Part shown: positions 1-8,026 of the stretch, one piece after another
Layout: every line of letters begins with the position of its first letter
Numbering within the stretch: position 1 is the stretch's first letter
NCBI RefSeq assembly: GCF_002407245.1
Contig: NZ_CP010682.1
Coordinates: 62,001-126,000 of the forward strand
DNA: 64,000 nucleotides
Source: Phaeobacter piscinae
Lineage (GTDB): Bacteria > Pseudomonadota > Alphaproteobacteria > Rhodobacterales > Rhodobacteraceae
Direction of reading: 5' to 3'
Notes under the pieces: generated by a model
What the model was told of the DNA's origin: nothing
The model's input: the letters and a program-made list of their open reading frames with translations, nothing else
Databases searched by the model: none
Made by a program: the position numbers and the translations under genes

Positions 1-315
1 AACATTGCGGGGCTCCTTTCGTCAGATCAGGGGGCGGCTGCAACGACCGCGCAATACCTGCGCATCGTCAGCTGGAGCTTTCTCGGGTATGGCGTTTTGG
101 TGACCGCCAACGCCGCGATGAATGCGCGTTCCAAAGCTGTTTGGTCGATGGGTTTGAGCCTGATGCGGATCTTTGCGGTCTATGTGCCGCTGGCGTGGCT
201 GGGTGTCTGGATGTTTGGTTATGCAGGCATTCTTGGCGCTGCGGTAATCGCCAATCTGGCGGCTGTTCCGGGCGCTTATTTCACCGGTCGCAGGACGGGA
301 TTGGTGGCGCGCTGA
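1..315 (+). CDS. MATE-family efflux transporter, C-terminal part (truncated by window start)
   Basis: Open reading frame entering from the left edge with no start inside the window; about 104 residues are visible. The visible part holds three hydrophobic segments (around LVTANAAMNA, MRIFAVYVPLAWLGVWMFGY and ILGAAVIANLAAVPGAYFTG) and ends in a short basic tail, as at the end of MATE (MatE) Na+ or H+ coupled multidrug exporters. The order Tyr-Leu-Arg-Ile followed by a helix and an N-A-A-M-N-A stretch is usual in the last third of the family. It ends 9 bases before the convergent topoisomerase gene. Substrate cannot be inferred. Confidence 0.7.
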   Translation, partial: NIAGLLSSDQGAAATTAQYLRIVSWSFLGYGVLVTANAAMNARSKAVWSMGLSLMRIFAVYVPLAWLGVWMFGYAGILGAAVIANLAAVPGAYFTGRRTGLVAR

Positions 316-324
316 AAGCGCCGT

Positions 325-1302
325 TCAACCGGCATTGAGGAAATCAATTAGTCTATCCTCCCCCAAGCGTAGCCCGCTGATTTGGCGCTGTGGCAAAGCG
401 CTCAGCCGTGCTGCACGTTGAGGGTCTGGTAGCTCGGCCAATGCGATGATCTGCGGATGGATATAGCTGTTGCGGGCGATGGTTGGGGTGTTGTGTAGCC
501 GCTCTGCAGCGGCTTCGGCCATCGCGGTGATGGTCAGGGTTGGGGCATCGAGAGCGACGGTAAATGCGGCGTGGCTGCCGTTCCAGGTGCGCAGGGTCTT
601 GGCGGAGACCCCATCGCCGCAGAGCTCAGCCAAAACTTCCTGCACCTGCTCTGACCGCACGGCGCGGGCATTGCCGTCGGCGTCGACCCAAGAGATCAGT
701 TCGGGACCGGCCAGATCCTGTGAGCGTTCAAGAATGCGTTGCAACGCAGGGCCACGTAGGGATTTCTCCACGGTCTGGCCACCCTTCGCCGTATATCTCA
801 GCTGTATCACCTGCCCCGAAAAGGCGACGTGACGCGGGCGCAATGTGGTGGCGCCGTAGCTGCCGTTCTCCTCGGTGTAGCTGGGATTTCCAATTCTGAG
901 CGAGCCGCGATCCAACAGGGCGAGTACGGCGGCGATCGCGGTTTCTTCGTCTCCAACAGGGCCGGTCAACCTGTCGCTGATCCAGCGGCGCAACACGGGT
1001 AGGCGCTCCCCAAAGATGCCGAGCTGGGCAAATTTCTGTTCGGCGCGGTGCGCCTGCCACTCAGGGTGATAGCGATATTGCTTCCGATCGCGGGCGTCGC
1101 GCCCGGTGGCTTGAAGATGGCCATTGGATAGTGGGCACAACCAGACATCTGTGTAGGCAGGCGGGACGCCCAAACCATTCAGTCGCGCCCGTTCCGCCGC
1201 ATCGCCGATATGACTGCCATCGGGCATGTAGTAGGAAAACCCGCGGCCTCGACGGCGGCGGGTAACACCGGGCTGATCATCCGTGTAGTAGACCAGTTTC
1301 AT
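325..1302 (-). CDS. DNA topoisomerase IB (eukaryotic/poxvirus-like)
   Basis: A 325-residue type IB topoisomerase, the short bacterial form that relaxes supercoils through a 3'-phosphotyrosyl intermediate. The N-terminal half has the family block GHLQATGRDARDRKQYRYH (residues 61-79). Catalytic residues read as Arg136 (SLRIGN), Lys173 (AKGG), Arg238 (KTLRTW) and the nucleophile Tyr280 in ARNSYIHPQ, which is the standard context for the active-site tyrosine. Length is normal for the family. The ATG at 1302 has a modest AGGGA element upstream. It is convergent with the MATE gene and followed on the minus strand by nothing obviously related. The family is common in alphaproteobacteria and not essential. 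Confidence 0.93.
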   Translation of the reverse strand: MKLVYYTDDQPGVTRRRRGRGFSYYMPDGSHIGDAAERARLNGLGVPPAYTDVWLCPLSNGHLQATGRDARDRKQYRYHPEWQAHRAEQKFAQLGIFGERLPVLRRWISDRLTGPVGDEETAIAAVLALLDRGSLRIGNPSYTEENGSYGATTLRPRHVAFSGQVIQLRYTAKGGQTVEKSLRGPALQRILERSQDLAGPELISWVDADGNARAVRSEQVQEVLAELCGDGVSAKTLRTWNGSHAAFTVALDAPTLTITAMAEAAAERLHNTPTIARNSYIHPQIIALAELPDPQRAARLSALPQRQISGLRLGEDRLIDFLNAG

Positions 1303-1344
1303 TGCATTGATCCCTGTCTCAACAACGATGGACCATGAGGTTGG

Positions 1345-1368
1345 GGGCCGCCCGAGGTCAGGCGGCCC
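1345..1368 (-). terminator. Possible terminator hairpin after the aldehyde dehydrogenase gene
   Basis: GGGCCGCC and GGCGGCCC form a perfect 8-bp stem around an 8-base loop, 8 bases past the stop codon of the minus-strand aldehyde dehydrogenase gene. No T tract follows on the minus strand, so it may be a Rho-assisted terminator or a 3'-end stabiliser. Confidence 0.4.
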
Positions 1369-1376
1369 TCACGATA

Positions 1377-2756
1377 TCAGCTCATAACCATGACTGATTT
1401 GACGTTCACAAATTCTTTCATGCCAAAGCCGCCGTGTTCCCGACCATAACCGGAATCCTTGACACCACCGAAAGGCATGTTGGGGATCGCAAGGCCGAAC
1501 CCGTTGATGAACACCATCCCCGTGTCGAAGTGATCACGGGCGAGGGCAAGAGCCTTCTCGGTGTCCTTGGTCATGATGCCGCCACCAAGGCCAAAGCGGC
1601 TGTCGTTGGCGATGCGCATGGCGTCATCCTCGTCCTGCGCGCGGATCAATGCGGCGACCGGGCCGAAGAGTTCATCATCATAGGCGGGTTGGCCGGGGGT
1701 CACATTCTCAAGAACGGTGGCCGGGTAGAAGAAACCATCGCCATCTGGCATCTCACCACCGCAAAGCAGTTTGGCACCACCTTCGAGACTGTCTTTCACC
1801 TGTTGATGAAGATCGTCGCGCAGGTCCTTTCGCGCCATCGGCCCGATGTCGGCATCTTCCCCCATCGGGTCACCAGGGGTGACCCGCTTCATCGCCTCGA
1901 CATAGGCGTCGCGGAACTGATCATAGATGGCGTCCACCACGATGAAACGCTTGGCGGCAATGCAGGTTTCGCCATTGTTGTAGGTCCGGCCATTGACGCA
2001 GGTCTGGACGGCAGCCTCGATATCGGCGTCCTCTAGCACGATGTAGGCATCGTTCGACCCCAGCTCCAATACGGTTTTCTTCACTGCCTCAGCGGCCTTG
2101 GCACCGACCTTGCGGCCCGCGCCATCGCTGCCGGTCAGGGTGACACCGCGCACCAGATCGTGGCTGATCAAACTATCCGATTGATCATGGGAAATCACCA
2201 GCGCCTGAAACAAACCCTTCGGCAGGCCCGCGGCCTCGTAGATTTCCTGCAGCATCTGACCCGAGCCGGTCACGTTGGAGGCATGTTTCAGCAGCACGCC
2301 GTTGCCAGCAATCAAGCTGGCAATCGAATAGCGGACAACTTGATAAGCGGGAAAATTCCATGGCTGTATGCCATATACGACACCGATGGGTGAGTAGAAA
2401 ATGTGCCCTTTCTCGCCACCCTCGATATCGCGTTCTTCCGGGGCGAACGCAGCCGGGGCTTCGGTCGCGCTGTAGTCACAGATCGCGGCGCATAGATCGA
2501 TCTCCTGATGGCTTTGCTTGAGCAGTTTGCCCATCTCCTTTGTCATCAGTTCTGCAAGCTCATCCTTGCGGTCGCGCAGGGCCGCGCCAATAGATTTGAT
2601 GACTTTTGCGCGATCTTCCACCGGGGTCAGCCGCCATTCCAGGAACGCTTTGTGACTGCTTTGCACAGCGTCCTCCAGCGCCGCATTGCTGAGCACATCA
2701 TAGGTGTCGAGCGTCTCGCCAGTGGTGGGGTTCACGGTTGTGATTGTATCGGACAT
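1377..2756 (-). CDS. NAD(P)-dependent succinate-semialdehyde/aldehyde dehydrogenase
   Basis: A 459-residue soluble ALDH-superfamily enzyme oxidising an aldehyde to the acid. The cofactor-site motif QPWNFP (Asn134) and Lys157 (LLKHAS) are present, the general base is Glu231 in LELGSNDAYIV, and the nucleophile is Cys265 in NNGETCIAAKR. The short length (no N-terminal extension) and the LELGSNDAYIV context resemble the Sad/GabD-like succinate-semialdehyde dehydrogenase branch, but related enzymes use other short aldehydes, so the substrate is inferred. The ATG at 2756 has an AAAGG ribosome site at good spacing. It stands alone, divergent from the radical-SAM gene; about 190 bases between them hold both promoters. 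Confidence 0.85.
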   Translation of the reverse strand: MSDTITTVNPTTGETLDTYDVLSNAALEDAVQSSHKAFLEWRLTPVEDRAKVIKSIGAALRDRKDELAELMTKEMGKLLKQSHQEIDLCAAICDYSATEAPAAFAPEERDIEGGEKGHIFYSPIGVVYGIQPWNFPAYQVVRYSIASLIAGNGVLLKHASNVTGSGQMLQEIYEAAGLPKGLFQALVISHDQSDSLISHDLVRGVTLTGSDGAGRKVGAKAAEAVKKTVLELGSNDAYIVLEDADIEAAVQTCVNGRTYNNGETCIAAKRFIVVDAIYDQFRDAYVEAMKRVTPGDPMGEDADIGPMARKDLRDDLHQQVKDSLEGGAKLLCGGEMPDGDGFFYPATVLENVTPGQPAYDDELFGPVAALIRAQDEDDAMRIANDSRFGLGGGIMTKDTEKALALARDHFDTGMVFINGFGLAIPNMPFGGVKDSGYGREHGGFGMKEFVNVKSVMVMS

Positions 2757-2945
2757 GGTCTGCCTTTCGTTCTATCGGCAAGAGAGGGATGCCTCTGCCT
2801 GTCTCTTGCAGGCACAACGTAGCGTCGGCGATTGGGTTCCCGGTAATCGCGGGAACGTGAGGTCGCATCCGAAGTTGTGGGATGGGTCGGCCTGTTCATC
2901 GCAACTTGGATTGCCTTCCCCTTAATGAGAACATATATAGAACAT

Positions 2946-4181
2946 ATGACTCGACAGACACTGGATCAAAAACTCGCCATCCTAAGTGATGCTGCCAAAT
3001 ATGATGCCTCTTGCGCGTCTTCTGGCTCAACCAAACGCGACTCACGCGATGGGAAGGGGCTGGGCTCAAACGAGGGGACGGGGATCTGCCACGCCTACGC
3101 GCCAGATGGGCGCTGCATCAGCCTGTTGAAGATCCTGATGACCAACTTTTGCATCTATGACTGCACATATTGCGTGAATCGGGTGTCCTCGAATGTACCG
3201 CGCGCACGGTTTTCGGTGGATGAAGTGGTGAAGCTGACCATCGAATTCTACCGACGCAATTATATCGAAGGTCTGTTCCTGTCCTCTGGGATCATCCGGT
3301 CGCCGGACGCGACGATGTCGGATATGGTACAGATTGCGCGTAAACTACGGCAGGAAGAGAATTTTCGCGGTTACATCCACCTCAAAACCATTCCAGATGC
3401 AGCACCGGAGCTGATCGCTGAGGCTGGTCTGTTGGCGGATCGCCTGTCGATCAACGTCGAGATGCCGAATGATGCAGCAGTGCGCGAACATGCGCCGGAG
3501 AAAGATCCCAGCCAAATCCGCAAGGCGATGGGCGATGTGCGCCTGCGCAAGGAGGCTGCCAAGGATCGCAGCCACACAGGCCGTCGCCCGCCACGGTTCG
3601 CCCCGGCAGGGCAGTCCACACAGATGATTATCGGGGCGGATGGGTCAAACGACGCGATGGTGCTGGGCCAGTCGACCCGGCTTTACTCCAGCTACAAGCT
3701 GAAGCGGGTTTATTATTCTGCATTCTCTCCCATCCCCGACAGCTCGGCCAAGTTGCCGCTGATATCCCCGCCATTGCAGCGCGAGCATCGCTTGTATCAG
3801 GCAGATTGGTTGCTGCGGTTTTATGATTTTCAGCTTGATGAGATCACCTCGGTGACGCCGGATGGCAATCTGGATCTGCATATAGACCCCAAATTGGCCT
3901 GGGCGCTGGCCCATCGTGAAATGTTCCCGTTGGATGTGAACCGTGCCAGCCGTGAGATGCTGTTGCGGGTGCCGGGGTTTGGCGTGAAGACGGTGAACCG
4001 CATCCTGAGTACCCGGCGGCACCGGTCGCTGCGATATGAGGATCTTCTGCGCATCGGGGCCTCAATGAAGAAGGCCCGGGCCTTTGTCGTGGCGGGTGGT
4101 TGGACACCGGGTCGGCTGACGGACAGTGTCGATTTGCGGGCGCGGTTTGCACCGCCACCAGAACAGCTGGCCCTGTTCTGA
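2946..4181 (+). CDS. Putative DNA modification/repair radical SAM protein
   Basis: A 411-residue radical S-adenosylmethionine protein of the family annotated as putative DNA modification/repair radical SAM protein. The 4Fe-4S site is C69-x3-C73-x2-C76 (CIYDCTYC). The N-terminus KLAILSDAAKYDASCASSG is diagnostic of the family and fixes the start at 2946; an in-frame ATG at 2925 is also possible. The C-terminus has a helix-hairpin-helix DNA-binding motif (LLRVPGFGVKTVNRIL). The stop overlaps the start of the next gene by one base (TGATG), implying translational coupling. The family nearly always neighbours a DUF4130 protein, as here; its substrate is not established. Confidence 0.9.
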   Translation: MTRQTLDQKLAILSDAAKYDASCASSGSTKRDSRDGKGLGSNEGTGICHAYAPDGRCISLLKILMTNFCIYDCTYCVNRVSSNVPRARFSVDEVVKLTIEFYRRNYIEGLFLSSGIIRSPDATMSDMVQIARKLRQEENFRGYIHLKTIPDAAPELIAEAGLLADRLSINVEMPNDAAVREHAPEKDPSQIRKAMGDVRLRKEAAKDRSHTGRRPPRFAPAGQSTQMIIGADGSNDAMVLGQSTRLYSSYKLKRVYYSAFSPIPDSSAKLPLISPPLQREHRLYQADWLLRFYDFQLDEITSVTPDGNLDLHIDPKLAWALAHREMFPLDVNRASREMLLRVPGFGVKTVNRILSTRRHRSLRYEDLLRIGASMKKARAFVVAGGWTPGRLTDSVDLRARFAPPPEQLALF

Positions 4182-5626
4182 TGTACCATGCTGAAATGCC
4201 TGTAATCGGGACCGGGGAGGCCTGGCGCCGCGCTGCGCGGGGGTTTCTGGCACAGGGTGTTCCACCTGAGGCAATTCTCTGGAACAACGACAGCACGGCG
4301 CCGGATCTGTTCGCATCGCAGACCCGCCCGCCGCCCAATGGAGATATCCATGTGCCGCGCGGCTTTGTCACCTTGGCGGATAAGGTGGTCTGGCACATCG
4401 ATCCGAGCCGGTTTTCCCGGCTCTATGGGTTTCTCTGGCGCCTGCGGGGGGCGCCTGGTCTGATGAGTGATCGGGGTGATGTGGATTTGGCCCGGCTGCG
4501 GCAGATGGAAAAAGCTGTGTCGCGCTGCCAACACAAGATGAAAGCCTTCGTCCGGTTTCGTGAACTGGGTGACGTGGATGCGCCGCGCCGGTCCTTCGCG
4601 GCGTGGTTCGAGCCAACACATCACACGGTGGAACCAACGGCAACGTTCTTTGCCCGGCGCTTTGCCGATATGGACTGGCGCATACTGACGCCGGATGTTG
4701 TAGCGATATTTGAGGGGGGCGAGTTGCGGTTTGAGCCCGGCCTTCCCCGGCCCGAACTGCCGCAGGATGCCAGCGAACAGCTCTGGATCACCTATTTCCG
4801 CAATATCTTCAATCCGGCGCGGCTGAAGGTTCAGGCCATGCAGTCAGAGATGCCAAAGAAATACTGGAAGAATATGCCGGAGGCCGCCGCCATTCCGGAG
4901 TTGATCGCCACAGCCCCGGCGCGGGCGCGCGCCATGGCGGAAGCCGCACCAACCTTGCCACCGGTGCGCGCCGCGCGGGTGCAGGCCCGCTTGCCAGAGG
5001 CAAACCCCTATTGGCAGGGACCGGCAGATGAATTGCCCGCGGCGATCAACAGCTGCACTCGTTGTCCGTTGTATAGCCCAGCCACTCAGGCCGTGCCCGG
5101 TGAAGGTCCAACAGATGCGGATCTGATGATTGTCGGCGAACAACCCGGTGATCAGGAGGATCTGGTGGGGCGGCCATTTGTGGGGCCCGCCGGGCAGCTG
5201 TTTGATCAATTGGCGGCTGAGACGGGGCTGCCGCGGGCGGCGGCCTATGTCACCAATGCGGTGAAACATTTCAAATTCATGCCCCGAGGTCGCAAGAGAC
5301 TGCATCAACGGCCCAACGGATCGGAGATCCGCCATTGTCAGGTTTGGCTCCGGGCTGAACTGGATCTGGTTCAACCAAAGCTGATCCTTGCGCTAGGCGC
5401 GACAGCGGTGGAGGCATTGCTTGGGTCGGGCAATGATATCCTGCAACGGCGTGGCACGATTGAGCATCGCACCGACGGGACCCCTGTCCTGATCACCTTG
5501 CATCCGTCTTATCTGCTTCGGGTGCCTGACCCCCATCTGCGCGCGCAGGCAACCGAGGATTTACGGGCAGACCTGCGGGTCGCAGCTGATTGGTTGGTTC
5601 AGTGCGAGACGTCGGGCAGGCCTTAA
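4181..5626 (+). CDS. udgX: DUF4130 domain fused to UdgX-type uracil-DNA glycosylase
   Basis: A 481-residue two-domain protein. Residues about 1-240 match the DUF4130 domain that partners the upstream radical-SAM protein. Residues about 285-475 are a family-4-like uracil-DNA glycosylase with motif A VGEQPGDQEDL (318-328), Fe-S cysteines C292, C295 and C386, and motif B LHPSYLLR. The loop FMPRGRKRLHQ contains His375, the position that in Mycobacterium smegmatis UdgX bonds covalently to the uracil-derived abasic site, so a suicide-type uracil-DNA binder is expected. I do not see an obvious fourth Cys ligand (ILALGATA where CLGATA is common). The start is set by the TGATG coupling; any upstream start would lie inside the preceding gene. 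Confidence 0.9.
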   Translation: MYHAEMPVIGTGEAWRRAARGFLAQGVPPEAILWNNDSTAPDLFASQTRPPPNGDIHVPRGFVTLADKVVWHIDPSRFSRLYGFLWRLRGAPGLMSDRGDVDLARLRQMEKAVSRCQHKMKAFVRFRELGDVDAPRRSFAAWFEPTHHTVEPTATFFARRFADMDWRILTPDVVAIFEGGELRFEPGLPRPELPQDASEQLWITYFRNIFNPARLKVQAMQSEMPKKYWKNMPEAAAIPELIATAPARARAMAEAAPTLPPVRAARVQARLPEANPYWQGPADELPAAINSCTRCPLYSPATQAVPGEGPTDADLMIVGEQPGDQEDLVGRPFVGPAGQLFDQLAAETGLPRAAAYVTNAVKHFKFMPRGRKRLHQRPNGSEIRHCQVWLRAELDLVQPKLILALGATAVEALLGSGNDILQRRGTIEHRTDGTPVLITLHPSYLLRVPDPHLRAQATEDLRADLRVAADWLVQCETSGRP

Positions 5627-5652
5627 TGCGAGCCGCCACTAAGGCCCTGCTC

Positions 5653-5937
5653 CTAGTCCGTGCTTGTGGTGCTGGTCGACCCTGAGGAGCCAAGGCCCGC
5701 GACCAACGCCAGACCCAGAAGACCAATTGCAGGTGCAATCATCGGTGCGAATTGACCTGCAACCGGTTCAATGAACAAAAGACACGCGTCCTCTTCCGCG
5801 TTGCGGTCATCCTCGCAGTCCAGTTGGTCATCTGTGGTCTTTGCCGTCTGCGCCAGACCGGAACCTGCCATCAGCAGAAGGGCAAGGGCGCAGCTTACGA
5901 TTGGGCGCATGATATAGCCTATCGCCGTTTGTCCCAT
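5653..5937 (-). CDS. Small secreted YjbE/GfcA-like protein of the polysaccharide operon
   Basis: A 94-residue protein with a signal peptide (MRPIVSCALALLLMAGSGLAQ preceded by a short leader), an acidic Cys-containing middle (DCEDDRNAEEDACLL), one hydrophobic segment (APAIGLLGLALVAGLGSS) and a Ser/Thr tail GSSGSTSTTSTD. The ATG at 5937 overlaps the stop of the Wza-like gene by one base and has a GGTGA ribosome site; 5910 is the alternative start. Position in the operon and the Ser/Thr-rich C-terminus resemble YjbE/GfcA, the small first protein of E. coli yjbEFGH and group 4 capsule operons. Sequence identity to YjbE is too weak to be sure; function unknown. Confidence 0.6.
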   Translation of the reverse strand: MGQTAIGYIMRPIVSCALALLLMAGSGLAQTAKTTDDQLDCEDDRNAEEDACLLFIEPVAGQFAPMIAPAIGLLGLALVAGLGSSGSTSTTSTD

Positions 5938-7310
5938 CAGTTCACCGCCGCCGCGACGGGTGTTGTGATCAGGGAAGGGGTGATTTGGCGTAGGGTACGG
6001 CCCCATTTGGTGACCGGGTTCTCGGCGACGAAGATCACATCATCCGGCCGTAGCTGGAATTTGGTTGCAAGTGTCAGGTTGGCCGCACTGCTGGCATTCA
6101 GATGCCAGGCGGTCACCGCGCCGAATTCACGCGGGTCGCTGGAGGCGCGCAGCACATAGACTTGCGAAACATCACCGGTTTCGCGCGCGATCCCACCACC
6201 TGCATCGTAGAGCGCATCCGCTAACGAGGCTTGGCGTTCATAGGGCAGGGGATAGCGGGTCTGTTTATCAACCTCGCCGGTCAGATAGACATAGTCACGG
6301 TCATTCGCGCCAAGATCTTCGCGCGCCTCAAAGGTGCTGCGCTGTTCTGCATAGTCACTGCGGCGCAGGGAGATCGCAGTGTTCAGCTCGCTCAGTTCCT
6401 GTGCGCGGGCAGCGAGCGTTGTCTGCTTCAGGCGTATCTGTTGTTCAAAGAAGCGCTCCGCGCGGTTGAGATTGAAATCCGTATCGACAAACACGGCATC
6501 GCCGGAGATGAGGCGTGTGTTTTGCAGATCGGGGCTGGCGTAGAAATCTGTAAGCGGGATCTGATAGAGTTCACCGTCGCGATAGATCCTGACAGAGCTG
6601 ACGTCGATATCCGCTACGGACACGCTTCCCGCAGCGGCCAGCGCCTCGCTGAGGTAGAGCGGTGTCAGGGTGATCGGCAGAACACCGGGCTTTCCAACGG
6701 CTCCGCCAACGGAGACGCGGCGCGAGTTGAACTCGGCGATTTCGAGGCTGAAAGTCGGGTCGAACTGAGCTTCGACCAGTTTCTGGAACAGCAATTCCTC
6801 CGCATCCTCAATCGTCAGGCCCGCAATGCGCACGCGCCCGACATCGGGAATATTGACCGATCCGTCATCCTGTACGGTATAGCCATTGCGGCTGTTCTGC
6901 GCTGCCAGCAATCCGGTCAGCTCTTCCAGCGTGTTGCGTGTCGTGGGGGTTGCCAGCATGACAACATCACCAACCCCGATCTGATAGGACATTTCTGGAA
7001 CCGCCGGAGGACGCTTCAGGGCAAGGCGCTGATTGCGCAGGCCCTCCTGAGTGGATGGCGCCTCTGGCAGTCGCCCCGCGCCGCGAACAGAAACACCCGC
7101 GCCGGTACCGGCGGTGCGCGCGTAGGCCTCCGGAAGGGATTGCGGGGCGTAGGCGGCCCGGTTGGCTTGCGTTACGGTTTCGCCAGTCAGCGGCACCACA
7201 CGCACCTGTGTGCCATCCCCTGCACCGGGAATGACATCAGAGCTGCGATAGACGGTTGAACATCCTGCCAGCGCAAGGGCGGCGCAGCAGATCATGGAAA
7301 TCAGGCGCAA
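5937..7310 (-). CDS. Wza/GfcE-like polysaccharide export lipoprotein
   Basis: Outer-membrane polysaccharide export protein of the OPX (Wza/GfcE) family, 457 residues from the start chosen here. That start is a TTG at 7310 placed 6 bases after a near-perfect GGAGGAAA site, and it yields a compact lipoprotein signal MRLISMICCAALALAGC with the lipidated Cys at position 17. An ATG at 7370 overlapping the previous stop (ATGA) would add 20 residues before the signal. Next come a Poly_export domain (SYQIGVGDVVMLATP), a soluble-ligand-binding beta-grasp domain (VSVGGAVGKPGVLPITL), a coiled-coil stretch (ARAQELSELNTAISLRRSD) and a second SLBB-like region (YVYLTGEVDKQTRYPLPY). It should form the export channel. 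Confidence 0.85.
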   Translation of the reverse strand: MRLISMICCAALALAGCSTVYRSSDVIPGAGDGTQVRVVPLTGETVTQANRAAYAPQSLPEAYARTAGTGAGVSVRGAGRLPEAPSTQEGLRNQRLALKRPPAVPEMSYQIGVGDVVMLATPTTRNTLEELTGLLAAQNSRNGYTVQDDGSVNIPDVGRVRIAGLTIEDAEELLFQKLVEAQFDPTFSLEIAEFNSRRVSVGGAVGKPGVLPITLTPLYLSEALAAAGSVSVADIDVSSVRIYRDGELYQIPLTDFYASPDLQNTRLISGDAVFVDTDFNLNRAERFFEQQIRLKQTTLAARAQELSELNTAISLRRSDYAEQRSTFEAREDLGANDRDYVYLTGEVDKQTRYPLPYERQASLADALYDAGGGIARETGDVSQVYVLRASSDPREFGAVTAWHLNASSAANLTLATKFQLRPDDVIFVAENPVTKWGRTLRQITPSLITTPVAAAVN

Positions 7311-7366
7311 GGTCTTTCCTCCGGTCGGGGTGGGATGGCGCTGGCAAGGCGCGTTGAGGGCGCGGA

Positions 7367-8026
7367 TCATGGTGTCACCTGCAGCCGTGTTGTTACTGTA
7401 CCAAGATAAGGTCCGGTCCACTGGCGGCTCTGGATGAGCCTGTTGTCGGTTGCTCGCAGCCAATAGAGGTTCAGGAAACTCTGGTCCGGGTTGACACAGC
7501 TCTCGGCGATCAGGAGGGTGGCGATTTCCTGGCCTGCAACGGTCAGCGTGCGGTTGCCGCGATCCCTGATGTCGCAGTGGTAAGTCCGGGTCTCAGTCTC
7601 ATCATTGCCGGTCAGATAGCTGTGAAATCGCTCTGCCGGACCTTCTGCATGTGCAAAAACACGACGACGAGACTGCTCCAGGTCCACAGCCATCAGGCCC
7701 GCGCCGAAGCCACGGGTTGCGCGCAGCAGTCCCTTGTCGGTCTGCAGGCTCGCCCCGTCGGAGGACAGCCATGTGACCAGCCCGGCGCGGCGGGTTTCCT
7801 GCAGCATTACACCGCTTCTTCCGGTCTTGAGAAAGCGGACCTGCATCTGCTCGGCACCGGCGTTGGCCAGCATGGCGGCGCGTGCAGTGGTCTGGTCCGA
7901 AAGACCTCGTGTCAGCTGCTCTGTCGTCAGGATCTCGCGTTCATCATTCGTGCAGGCCGCAGTGCTCAGGCAGGCGAGGGCTGCGATGGCACTGGTGAAC
8001 CGGTGGAGGCGTCGCGCGGTCATCAT
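7367..8026 (-). CDS. YjbF/GfcB-like lipoprotein, polysaccharide operon
   Basis: A 219-residue lipoprotein of the YjbF (group 4 capsule GfcB) family. The signal is MMTARRLHRFTSAIAALACL followed by the lipobox LSTAAC; the mature part starts CTNDEREI. The family features TGRSGVMLQETRRAGLVTW and SSDGASLQTDKGLLRATRGFGAGLMAVDL are present. The start at 8026 gives a 4-base ATGA overlap with the upstream YjbH gene, so the genes are translationally coupled; it overlaps the possible long start of the Wza-like gene downstream in the same way. Role: periplasmic or outer-membrane accessory for capsule or exopolysaccharide, mechanism not known. Confidence 0.85.
   Translation of the reverse strand: MMTARRLHRFTSAIAALACLSTAACTNDEREILTTEQLTRGLSDQTTARAAMLANAGAEQMQVRFLKTGRSGVMLQETRRAGLVTWLSSDGASLQTDKGLLRATRGFGAGLMAVDLEQSRRRVFAHAEGPAERFHSYLTGNDETETRTYHCDIRDRGNRTLTVAGQEIATLLIAESCVNPDQSFLNLYWLRATDNRLIQSRQWTGPYLGTVTTRLQVTP

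Noticed and set aside
6231..7259. 342-codon open frame on the plus strand
   Set aside because: Antisense to the Wza-like lipoprotein gene; no ribosome site and no family resemblance.
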